Source of the DNA: Escarpia spicata
Taxonomy: Eukaryota > Annelida > Polychaeta > Sabellida > Siboglinidae
Assembly: GCA_963995525.1 (NCBI GenBank)
Contig: OZ023205.1
Location: 49,485,625-49,549,624, forward strand
Length of the DNA stretch: 64,000 bases
Direction of reading: 5' to 3'
Shown here: in pieces, positions 13,001 through 23,468 of the stretch
How positions within the stretch are numbered: the first letter of the stretch is position 1
Layout: each line of letters opens with the position of its first letter
Position numbers and translations under genes: made by a program
Notes under the pieces: generated by a model
What the model was told of the DNA's origin: nothing
Databases searched by the model: none
Seen by the model: the letters and a program-made list of their open reading frames with translations, nothing else

Positions 13001-13294
13001 ATTAATTAAACTCCATCATTAATGTGTGGCTTAATAGACCAGTATACATATCATTACAAATGTATTAACCAATAAATGAAACAGTTAAAAATATGACTAA
13101 CAAAAAGTTTTACTACGAAATTGGAACGAAACACCCCAAAACAAGGATTGGGGTAAAAACAAAGTTCCCCAGGGTTGATTTTGGTTGGGTTTTTCTTAGA
13201 AGTTCAGGAAACCCTACTGGTCACCTTAAAACAAAAAAATGTCTTTTTAACCAAAATGTCCGGGTCATCGTCAATTTCTACTGGACTATTAGTC
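10065..13294 (+). mobile_element. DNA element with about 130-bp inverted ends and a PIN-like ORF
   Basis: The left end (10065-10196) and right end (13163-13294) are inverted copies of each other at roughly 80 percent by eye. Shared words are TAGTCCAGTAGAAAT, CCCGGACATTTTGGTTAAAA, GTTTCCTGAACTTC and ATCAACCCTGGGGAAC. Between them lies the broken gene at about 11160-12800, in one orientation. This is the architecture of a terminal-inverted-repeat DNA transposon or a large segmental hairpin. No clear target-site duplication was found. Confidence 0.65.
11160..12800 (+). pseudogene. PIN/FEN-like multi-copy metazoan protein with Cys-rich tail (decayed)
   Basis: The main frame is 11269-12003 (244 residues). 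It is preceded in a shifted frame by an NPFFTDND segment and followed, after a frameshift near 11990, by 12102-12377 with AMSGCD. After another shift, 12405-12800 carries FHSLRVHLQV, then EHLLQEIRCSC, then a cysteine-rich tail (CVSCKCSKKRLAC and CKCQGQ). I recognise this order as a poorly characterised protein family present in many copies in invertebrate genomes. Its VVDG, GEADT-type, DTD-type and SGCD motifs are reminiscent of PIN/FEN1-type nucleases, but the fold assignment is inference. Several of those acidic positions are altered here (GEDT, GNTD, FYSYE), and there are at least three breaks, so this copy is not functional. Confidence 0.6.
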
Positions 13295-15173
13295 ACCATC
13301 ACCAGGGGCCCCTCAAAACGAGGGTGGCGTCGGCCAAAGATTAATTGTTTGTCCTTAGGCGTCTCGAGAGCCTGATTATTTATCTGTACCTGTAAGGGTA
13401 GTGCCCCCCGGGGGCCTATAATTGTGGAAGGGTTGTTTTCTAACTTTTAGTTTTATGTATATGGGTAATAATATACGATGAATGGTTAATACTATACGAT
13501 GAATGGTTAATAATATACGATGAATGGTTAATTTGGACGTGTTCTAGATGACTGTTAATATTTATTAGAGGCTACCTATTCCTAGTTTGATTGTATGTTC
13601 GCGTGAATAAAAGTTAAGATATCTTGGGTCCAAGCTAGAACAGTCGCAGAATGAGATGTATTGCCCGATAAAGAGTTTAGAAGAAAGTTAAATAACAACT
13701 CGTTAACGGAAATTGTGTCACGTGAGGGATAGTAGGCCCTACTAATTTAGTTAACATTGCACAACGCTACCCGTCGGATTGGTGAAAAACAGTACACAGA
13801 GAATTGGTGACGTATGTGACAAGGTACCCTTTTGATACCGCTGCTCTCGCCAGGTGTCACCTCTAATTCTGTGCATACTGTTGTGTGCTGGCAAATCCGG
13901 TTTGCGCCAGTAATACAGTTTAGGCGGGAATCCCTGCCATGTTTTGCGGACAAGAAGTCTTCCGTTGTTTTGGTAAGGCAAAATCTCTATCAAGGTAAAA
14001 TTATCTATGTATAATTTGTTCCTTCCACATCAGTAGACGGGAACAGTTTGTAAAGCATGCCGAGTGTATTACTACTCGAAATGCTTGTAAGATGTGTGTT
14101 TTCTGTGCACGCTGTGGCTGATCGGTGTTGGCCAAGTGCAGAAACTGCCAACTACGGAAGAATTAATCAACATTAAATTTGTTCCTGATAGATATTGGAT
14201 AGCAGTTATCCGTGAGCTAGTGTATTACAAAATTAGTTGTTATAAGAGTACCTTGAGGTGACAGGACTTGAACAATACTATATATTATGACGTAATGTGA
14301 TCCTATGGATACTTTGATGTACTGTGGTACCTAAGTTTATGACTGAAGGTAGCTATTACGATGCTTTGCAGACTAATCCACCAGGGGGCGACTGTTGAAG
14401 GGCCAGCCCAGGGCTAGCTGCATCAGTCAACGGGTATGCACTATCATTATTCTAGTAATCTTAATACCCTCGCAATTGACATGTTTGTAGATTAACTGTT
14501 GTTATTATTTGACAGTTACCGTCATCGTAAGGTTCAGTAAGGTTGAACGTGTGCATTATTTTCTGTGTCTAAGGCACTAGATAATTATTCTGCACATGAT
14601 TATTATTAGGACTTCCGTATTATTGTATAATAACAGATCAGTGGTTATACAAATACATGCATGTATGTTTAATCAATTTAGTTAACACTGCATGAAAGCC
14701 AGGAGATGGTGTTTATTAATGATTTGTCATGTTACCATGCAGGGTGTCGTTGCCGTTCGCTTACCACACAATAAAACGTACCAGTCGTACACCTACATGT
14801 GTGACGTATGGTCTGTTTATGTGTTCCGCTTTGAACATCACTCGGCGGTCACTACACGTAGTTTTCTGGCCACCAATGGCGCGGTCCATGAAATTCGATA
14901 GCTGTCTGTTCCATTTTTTTCTAATTAACCTCCGACATTAAAATGTGATTGTTGTTGCAAATGGTTAGTTTGTATAAACTCGTAAGTGCATTACACTAAA
15001 AAGTTGCTCTTTGTTTCCATTAGGTTGGTTGGGGAGAGCGAGTGTGGGTCTTCAGGATGATGGATGGGTGGGTAGGTGGCCGGGTAAGTGGTTACGTACA
15101 CGAATGCATGAGATAAATTGATCCTTACGTGTATCGAGCGTTTATGTTACTCACACAGTGAGCGAAATGATTA
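13295..15173. other. Intergenic DNA with a short 21-bp tandem repeat
   Basis: No supported gene. At about 13462-13528 a 21-bp unit (ATGGTTAATAATATACGATGA) is repeated about three times. Small frames at 13747-14014 and 14692-14941 overlap each other on both strands and resemble nothing known. Confidence 0.4.
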
Positions 15174-15305
15174 AGTGAGTGAGTGAGTGAGTGAGTGAGT
15201 GAGTGAGTGAGTGAGTGAGTGAGTGAGTGAGTGAGTGAGTGAGTGAGTGAGTGAGTGAGTGAGTGAGTGAGTGAGTGAGTGAGTGAGTGAGTGAGTGAGT
15301 GAGTG
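15174..15305. repeat. (GAGT)n microsatellite
   Basis: About 33 uninterrupted copies of a 4-bp GTGA/GAGT unit. Confidence 0.95.
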
Positions 15306-15430
15306 ATAATTAATTGAGTGAAACAATTAATGTATTAATTTAAATAAATGTATACAAAAAGAATTGCGATGCAGTTATGATTATGAAATCGGACGTGCCA
15401 AATCACGACAGAAATATGTACAAAATTAAT

Positions 15431-15820
15431 GACCTATAAAATGTCTTAAACTTCTCACCTGCTGTTATCATCATCTCCTTGACATGCTGGTCGAGTTTAG
15501 TCAAAATCTTATATTTCTAGCTCTTGCAAAATGCCTGTATGTATGACACCCGTCAATATTTACAAATGAATGCAGGCAGTAATCTGGCTAAAGGGTCAAC
15601 TAGCCAAATTGCTGCCAAATACCCTTCCGCTTAATAAAATCAGCTAAAAATACACCATTTTACTGTCAACAGCTTCTACAATCACATCTAGAAATCTGAC
15701 TACTCAAATGCACTTATGTCAGAGCAGGTGAATATTGTAAAAAAATTATTTCCCAAAAATATACTGCACTTTTTCGTCTGTAAACAAGCAGGAAGTCTAA
15801 CAGTGTCCTGACCCCTTAAC
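15431..15820. repeat. Dispersed repeat R2, copy 1
   Basis: A non-coding sequence of about 390 bp that is nearly identical by eye to 33697-34086. Landmarks are CTTCTCACCTGCTGTTAT, GACATGCTGGTCGAGTTTAG, GCCAAATTGCTGCCA and AAGCAGGAAGTC. Both copies are in the same orientation. No terminal inverted repeats or poly(A) tail were noticed, so the class is unknown. Confidence 0.75.
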
Positions 15821-16170
15821 CGACTCTCTCCCGGCTGGATGACTTCGCCGGGAAACAGAGTCTGGCCGAGAACAGGCGTTATGATTGCACGTTTCCATCC
15901 TCGCGCAAGGATGCACGCATGTAGTACCGCTCCTACGATGCTCCCATCTCGCGGCGTCTGAATAATCGAGGGTAGTGTATTCTCGCCTGGCTGTGTGACT
16001 TCGCCCGGAAGAGAGTCTGGTTCTGAAGCCGCCAGTTAGCAAGTCTATCCTCCAAAATGTGTATATTATATTATGTATGTTTTCGATAACGGAATGAAAT
16101 TACGAACTAATGCCCGAAATAGTATTATACAAAATAAAAAATATCTTAAACTAAATGAACATAAACATGA
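15821..16170. other. Intergenic, with an internal imperfect direct repeat
   Basis: Two CG-rich blocks (about 15825-15865 and 15984-16025) share CTGG, GTGACTTCGCC..GGAA and GAGTCTGG words, which suggests an old internal duplication. No gene is supported. Confidence 0.35.
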
Positions 16171-16184
16171 AGTTTCGAGTACTC

Positions 16185-16245
16185 TACGGGATTCAAACCG
16201 AGAACCCTAACATATTTGTCCCACACGCTACCTACCTAACCACAG
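16185..16245 (-). repeat. tRNA-derived SINE-like promoter region
   Basis: On the minus strand a candidate A box (TGGTTAGGTAGG, about 16242-16231) is followed by a good B-box match, GGTTTGAATCC (16199-16189). No tRNA cloverleaf forms around them. The pair looks like the polymerase III promoter of a tRNA-derived SINE rather than a tRNA gene. Confidence 0.4.
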
Positions 16246-17538
16246 AAATTAACTTGTCTTTAGAGTACTTTGGTGGCTACATATACATATTGGTTAGCAG
16301 TCTGAGTGTCGCGTGCGACATCGATTGCACTTTCTTTGGTTAATTTAGTTCTTGTTTGGTATTTATATCATGTGCATATATTCTCACCTATAGTCTTTTG
16401 TTTCTGCTCGAGTATAAGCAAGACAACGTCGACACAAAATATTTGACAGCCGCGAGAGCTATCATCTAGTGACTATGCATATGATTAAAAGGCAGCTACT
16501 CAGATATAGTATGAATGAACGTTTATTCAACAACAACATAATACATGCACAGTATGGTTTGCTGCTGCTGCTGCTGCTGAAAGGACATAGCTGAAGTCAT
16601 AGACTTATGTGTTGCTATGCTATAAAAGAAACAAAGAAAACAAACTTTAATTTCGGTTTAGTTTGTGTGTGACATGTTTCAATCTAAGTTAAATGTTTAA
16701 TAGTTTTAAAGCATTGTATTAAATTAACAAAATTACTCTTATTTAATTTTGCTATTTTAAAGTTACCATGAGAGCTAATCAGCGTTTCTACCCGGATTCG
16801 GGGGTAAACCGGAAACCACGTACTGGCGAACATTGAAAACGAAAAAACTTAGTGCGCAGCGGCGCTGCGAGGTCTGCGCTCCCGAGTGTGCATCCGTCAG
16901 GTTATGTATCTTCTTATTTCCCGCTCCTACGTTTATACTTAATATTACAAATTCTAATGACTGTCATTGAATATCAAATTTTACAGAGGTGCAATAATAT
17001 CATCATCACTGTACGTACGTATCAATATGTTTGCAATCAATCATCCTAAAGTCTTATTTCGCCAAAATGTTTTGCTTAGCAACCATCTGTAGAATTTAAA
17101 ACAAAATGACGAAAACGTAAACAATAAGTAAAGCGCGCGAAACACAAGTCACCCCCAATGCAACTCGCATAATCAGGGTGTTCTAACAAAACTAAACATC
17201 ACAGTAATTAAATGTACATTAGCATTATAAAACACATAAATTATATATTCTTAAATCCGTCTCCTCTGTTTTGTCATTTCCTGAACTAACAGGCCTTTCT
17301 TCGGGTGTATCATTATTACCCTTGTGTCTTCAACATATTTCAGGCCCTGAGTCGGTCCAGGGCTAGAAAAAAACTAACATTTACCCTATCATTGCTTCTA
17401 CCTGTTTGTGTTTGCACTAGCCCTAAACCCTGCACTTGCACCTATTCAGTTTAGTATTACATTTTATTAAGTAATTTTTTTGTTAAATTTATATTTTTTA
17501 GATTAAGGACAAATTGTATGTATTAAGTATCTAATAAG
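16246..17538. other. Intergenic DNA, no gene recognised
   Basis: AT-rich, with a short (CTG)n run near 16560-16579. No supported frame. The segment near 17340-17375 has a GGCCCTGAGTCGGTCCAGGG palindrome-like word. Confidence 0.35.
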
Positions 17539-17973
17539 TATGGCAACTGGTGGTACACCAGTGTTATCTCAAACATCAAGATCTCCGCGATGTATCTCAT
17601 CTAGCTCTAAGGCAACATCATCAAGACGCAATTAAAAAAACAGCATAAAACAAACAAGAAATTGGAGGCTGAGTGAGATCAAGAAAAATGTGTCTGCCCT
17701 GACTGCAGCTTGGAAGTTAAAGATAACGAGGACACCATTGAGTGTGACATCTGTAAGAGATGGTATCACAAAGTCTGTCAAAGTGTGTCTGATGCTTTGT
17801 ATGCCATATTAACCAGCGATGAAAACCAACAAATCAGTTGGTACTGTAAATCATGCCAAAGAGGGGTAAAGGCAATCATGTCACACATCCTTATCATGCA
17901 CGAGTGTCAAGACAAGTTTGAAAAGAAATTGACTGCTATGGAAAATAAACAAAAAGCATTGCACAGTCACTGA
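17539..17973 (+). pseudogene. LINE ORF1 with PHD finger (broken)
   Basis: A start near 17539 is interrupted by a TAA at about 17632. The next frame (17710-17973) encodes a PHD-type zinc finger: CPDC, CDIC, then WYHKVC, then WYCKSC. PHD fingers are a known feature of ORF1 proteins in CR1-group LINEs, and this one lies just upstream of a matching reverse transcriptase in the same orientation. The endonuclease that should follow is absent, and the ORF1 end is nearly joined to the reverse transcriptase, which implies a large internal deletion. Confidence 0.65.
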
Positions 17974-18029
17974 ACTTGAGGAGACAGTCTCAAAACTATC
18001 CAATCTGCAATCTCTATCAATCCATCGAT

Positions 18030-19590
18030 AGTGGCATTGGAGCTAAACAAACTAAAAACCTTAAAATCACCAGGACCTGATGGCCTCCATTCTCGTGTGC
18101 TAAGCGAATTGATAGAGAGTATCAGCAATTCACTATCTATAATTTTAACACGTCGCTGAAAACAGGCATGCTACCCACCTACTGAAAAAACAGCAAACAT
18201 ATCTGCAATTCACAAGAAAGGAAGCAAAAATCAAGCGCAGAACTACCGGCCAGTCAGTCTAACGAGCGTAGTAGGGAAAATAATGGAGGGAATAGTCAGA
18301 GATACCATCACTAAACACTTGAAAGATAATGACCTGTTAAGTGACAAGCAATTTGGTTTTATCAAAGGCCGGTCTACAGTTCTCCAATTACTTAAAGTAC
18401 TCGACTCATGGATTGAGACACTGGTTAACGGTGGATGTATTGATGTAATATATTGTGATTTTATGAAAGCACTTGACAAAGTTCCACATCTACAACTTAT
18501 AGAGAAACTCCAGAGCTATGGAATTCAAGGAAATGTTATAAATTGGGTTGCAGCTCTGTTGACCCATAGAAGACAACGTGTAAGGGTCAATAATTCGTTT
18601 TTAGATTGGCATGATGTCATCAGCGACATACCACAAGGATCGATGATTGGAACCCTACTTTTTGTTATATTTATTAATGACTTACCTGATGTTATAAAGA
18701 GCTCCGACGTATTCCTGTTTGGGAATGATATGAAGCTCTTTTATCCAATTTATACCGAAGAAGATTGCACAAGGCTTCAACAAGATCTTACCCGTGCAGA
18801 ACTTTGGACATACGAATCTCTCTTAAAATTACACCCAAACAAATGCAGCCATATGATAATAGGAACATCAACCATAAGAAATGACAGCTACACACTGGGA
18901 CCTAATAATATAACGCTGGCAAGTATGGATGAGGTGAAGGATATTGGCGTCACTTTTGACTCATCACTTAACTTCGAGGCACATATGTCGGAAAAAAATA
19001 ATAAAGCCAATTCAATGATGGGGATAATTCGTCGCACTTTTGATTACATGGATGAGCAGTGTTTTTCTACTATTTTTAAATCTCTCGTCCGTCCACATAT
19101 TGAGTATGCAAATCAAGTATGGGCTCCGTTCTTAATGACACATATTGCAGCTCTTGAAAATGTTCAGCGTAGAGCAACCAAATTAATTCCCGGTTTTAAA
19201 GATCTTGAATATAATGAACGTCTGCAAAGAATAAAATTACCAACTCAGGCCATCATGTCACGTATGGAACAACCTCCCACAGTCTATGGTAGAGGCTCAA
19301 TCAGTCCAGTCCTTTGAGGGAAAATTAGACAAATTATGGGAAACCACCCAATTAAGCTTGATTACACAGCCCCACCCCTATTATGGAACAACTCGTCAGA
19401 CGCATGCGCACCATATAGTTTGACGACAAACATCACAGCTGGCGTAAGAGGCATCACAACCTAAAAGCCAGAAGAGGACGTATTCACAGACAAATGCAGA
19501 ATTAATTAACATGTCCAGCGGCATTATATTGTCTATCAGATTGTCTGCCTCCTTATTATCATCAGTAAAAGACAGTATAAAGTAAATTAG
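18030..19590 (+). pseudogene. CR1-like LINE reverse transcriptase (inactive)
   Basis: The main frame is 18283-19317 (344 residues). Upstream in broken frames is LKSPGPDGLHSRVL, the usual start of the domain, followed by NYRPVSLTSVVGK. Then come KQFGFIKGRS, CDFMKALDKVPH (first catalytic Asp kept), the PQGS block as PQGSMIGTLLF, and the active site. The last is FGND instead of FADD, so the second catalytic aspartate is lost. The C-terminal RPHIEYANQVW and NVQRRATKLIPG blocks follow. The frame is then disrupted at 19317, and scraps such as FEGKLDKLWE continue downstream. The copy is dead by substitution as well as by frame damage. Confidence 0.8.
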
Positions 19591-20256
19591 CCTGATACAC
19601 TTTGTCGAAATCGTACGATCTTCCCTACTTCGTCCGCCATTTTTGCTTTCTATTTGAAAGCAGTGTCTTCTGCGCTAACATGATGATCCCTTTGTCTTAT
19701 TACCAAACAAATTTACTAAATGTTTTCATTTATTTTATTATGCCTATTTATTTTATCATAAACAACATATATGACAATATACCTTGGCCTGGGTAGTATA
19801 ATTGATTATGCTTTTTATAAAAAAATTGGCTGAAATGAATAATAATTATAATAATCTTTCTTTGTAATAAACAGTATATTCCATATATCCAATATTCTAA
19901 GTCATGTTCTGTTATTTCATTGCCATTTCATTGGTACAATTTTCTATAGAAAATTTCTTTTGGGTCGAATAATTATCGAGTAATGAAAACACATTAGTGA
20001 TAAGTGACTAAGAGTTTGGATGTGGCAGGTTTGAATAGCCTTGTTGTATGGTAACATACAACACATTGCTAAATACACTATGTGAACCAGTCATTACACT
20101 TTCTGTTATGATTTGTATGAGTAGCTCTGTTGATGTTTGTCTGCAAATAAGACAATATGAATTTATGCATTACTGATAAAATGCATGTAATAATCCTAAA
20201 TATGTTCTGTGTTTCTTTTAGGCGACTTGCTTGACCATGTCTGTCACTAGTGAACA
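19591..20256. other. Intergenic DNA, no gene recognised
   Basis: AT-rich. Only short hydrophobic frames occur (for example 19602-19796), with no family resemblance. Confidence 0.35.
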
Positions 20257-20880
20257 TGCAATGTTTGTCATAACAAGATGTCTGCCATCACGTCTGTCAT
20301 CACACGATGTCTGCCGTCACGTCACGTGACATTTGCTAATACATGACGCCGGCCGCCAAGCCACGTAGATTGTCATGCTTCATCTGCCGTCACACCACAC
20401 CACATGTTGTCATGTGATGTTTGCTGCCACGTGACGTTTGCCATCACATTATAGCTGATGTCTGTTCAAACTGCTATCACACCATAACACGTCTGCCATA
20501 ACGTGACGTGTGCACATACATGATATATGCCATAATGCCAAGTCTGTTGTCATGCTACGTATGCCTCCATGCCACACCCCATGACGTCATGTGACGTTTG
20601 CTGCCATATGACATCTGCCGTCACATCATAGTTGACACAGACTTTGATGCTGTCACGTGTGATCACGCAATGTGTACCTTCACATCACCCAAAGTTTGTC
20701 ATCATGTGATGCCTACTATCACAGCATGCCACGTCTGCCGTAACATGATGTGTGCCATCATGCCACGTCAGTTGTCATGTACTATATCAGACGTCAGGAC
20801 ACACCTCGTGTGTCATAACATGATGTCTGTTGATACATGTCTGAAGTCATGATATCTGTCATCATATTGTGTCTTGTCAC
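20257..20880. repeat. Degenerate minisatellite of TGTCTGCCATCAC-type words
   Basis: About 620 bp are built from loosely repeated words of the form ATGTCTGCCATCACGTGA, with C/T and A/G variation and irregular spacing of about 17-25 bp. CACGTGAC-type palindromic cores recur many times. No coding frame is supported. It looks like an old, highly diverged tandem array. Confidence 0.7.
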
Positions 20881-22820
20881 ATTGTATTATGCATCGTTTG
20901 TATTTGCAGGAATTGTTGCAATAAATATAAATCATCTTACTTCTTTGCCATATGTCATTGTTTTTTTCATTTGGCCCGATTTTCTTTTTGTCCCCCCCCC
21001 CCCCACATGTGAGACATTAACTACACCATGTCATAAATATAGCTCATATAACCAAGAATAATAAGTTAACATTTTATGGGTGTTATTTTTTGCTCAGATT
21101 ATGTTTGAAACATACAATATATGGAATAACATTTCTCTGTAATAGCAAATGTGTGTAATTGTTGGCCTATTTATTTGCCTAGGTTCCAACTACAATGCAA
21201 GCAGTCAAATATGGGTGCACCGGGTATGTCGGATTTGCTATGTATGTTATTCTATAATTGCTACCAACAAGACACTTGTAAAAGGTACAGACGGTGACTA
21301 AATTATTGATGTAATAATGATTACATGCACAAGGAAATACAATTGATTACACTCATTTTCTCAGTAATCATACTCATACCTTTTAAGAGTAATCCTAATT
21401 GACTACATTTATACATGTCCTTCTATTCACTGGATTATTAAATTTGATATTTATGTACTGAATTTGATTTATATATTGAATTTGATGTTTATTATCATGT
21501 TGTGTCTTTCAAAACACCGGTTGTATACGGCTTATCTTTAGTTATCTTATTTCCATAGCAGACCTGTAATGAGAATAACAAGGGAAGAACATTATATAGT
21601 GTTGTACTCCCTTAATGGTTACTTTCAATAATGTAATTGATATAATGAAATAAATAAAACTCATATTTTATTTCCACCAATTTTATTAAATTAAAAATAC
21701 ATTTATACTCTACTATAAATGCAATGTATCAGTGCACTAACCGTAGACAAGTTCCAAAACAAAAATTTCGAAATTAATGTTATGACAACCTGTGCTATAT
21801 GTATGAGCCTGTATTGGCACCTTGTCACCATCTTGCTCAACGTATTATTCACGCCACGATTATAATTATAATGATTTCCATTAACCTTACTGTCGAAACG
21901 GTATACATCCAGTGTCCAAAATTCGTGCGTCGCGCAATTCCGTGGCAATACAATATTCTTGTCGTTTTCTCAAACCTAGAGAGTCTACACTGAATGATGA
22001 CATGCCAACCAAGTGTATAACAATTGTAGCTGCACAACTGCAGTTCAACATCAACTTTCACTGACGCATTCAAACAGAATGGAACAAATGACACAGTACG
22101 AAATGGATACTGAATTGTCAGTGCGTACAACAATAGTCAATGTTACTTTGTTTTGTCTTGGAAGCTGGAATAATGTTGTTATTGACGCATGCTAATATCG
22201 CTAATATCGCAACAAATCTTGTGACATGATGGTTCTTAATCACGGCATTAATTTGTACCGAACATGACGTCTTTGATATAAATAACACAAATAATAACGT
22301 CTTGACTTGCCTAGACAACATCGAACATGGCATGTTCCCTTGTAGATTATGTCCAACCAATCAGCGAATTAACAAAAGTTGATCAGTAAAAATAATGTTT
22401 CCTCTTTTGCGCCGTGTTATCTTAAAATGGCATATAACGTGAAAGACGTTTATACGGAGTTGAGGAAAGTGATATATTGTGCATGGGGCATGTTGACTCA
22501 CTGGAAATTTGTATTTTAAACATGAAGGAACTCAGAATGCAATTTTAACACCGTATTTCAACGAGATATTAATCACATGCAGATACTGAGTCTGCACTGT
22601 TTGATCTAGGGAAATATACAATGACACCTGTTCCGTTGCAATGGATGGAGAAAACCCGTCGTGAGGATGTCACAGAACAAGTGAAGTCGCGTCGTCCCAA
22701 CAAGGGTTCATGGAAGAAAAAAAAACTTTCGTGTACAGTAAATGAATTGACAGTATACACGCTAACATTATCCCTATGCTTCTCTGGTATTTCAATTAAC
22801 ATCACCATTTCTTTGATGCA
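20881..22820. other. Intergenic DNA, no gene recognised
   Basis: It contains a poly(C) run near 20993-21004. A stretch near 21165-21420 has words also seen near 42200-42345 (TTGCC.AGGT.CCAAC.ACAATGCAA and TAATC-rich DNA), probably an old dispersed repeat. The rest holds only overlapping short frames. The 3' end of the KLHL transcript, on the minus strand, probably lies in its right part. Confidence 0.35.
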
Positions 22821-23468
22821 TTCAACACAGTGCAGCTCACGTATAGACCACTGTACTTAGCTGGCTGCATTCACACATCATGGAGGTCGACATTCAACAC
22901 AGTGCAGCTCACGCATAGACCACTGTACTTAGCTGGCTTCACTCACACATCATGGAGGTCGACATTTAACACAATGCAGCTCACGTATAGACCACTGTAC
23001 TTAGCTGGCTTCACTCACACATCATGGAGGTCGACATTCAACACAGTGCAGCTCACGCATAGACCACTGTACTTAGCTGGCTGCACTCACACATCATGGA
23101 GGTCGACATTCAACACAGTGCAGCTCACGCATAGACCACTGTACTTAGCTGGCTTCAATCACACATCATGGAGGTCGACATTCAACACAGTGCAGCTCAC
23201 GCATAGACCACTGTACTTAGCTGGCTGCACTCACACATCATGGAGGTCGACATTCAACACAGTGCAGCTCACGCATAGACCACTGTACTTAGCTGGCTTC
23301 AATCACACATCATGGAGGTCGACATTCAACACAGTGCAGCTCACGCATAGACCACTGTACTTAGCTGGCTGCACTCACACATCATGGAGGTCGACATCCA
23401 ACACAGTGCAGCTCACGCATAGACCACTGTACTTAGCTGGCTGCATTCACACATCATGGAGGTCGACA
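22821..23468. repeat. Nine-unit 72-bp tandem array overlapping the KLHL stop codon
   Basis: Units start at 22821 and recur exactly every 72 bp, nine times, ending at 23468. They differ only at a few positions (for example GCATAG versus GTATAG, and CTGCACTC versus CTTCAATC). On the minus strand every unit carries GTCGACCTCCATGATGTGTGA, that is the last codons and the stop of the KLHL gene, followed by 3'-flank sequence. Only unit nine (23397-23468) is joined to the gene. Because 72 is a multiple of three, the + strand shows a long but spurious open frame (22830-23687). Confidence 0.95.

Noticed and set aside
16185..16245. Possible tRNA gene (good B box)
   Set aside because: No acceptor stem or anticodon arm can be folded around the boxes, so it is reported as SINE-like instead.
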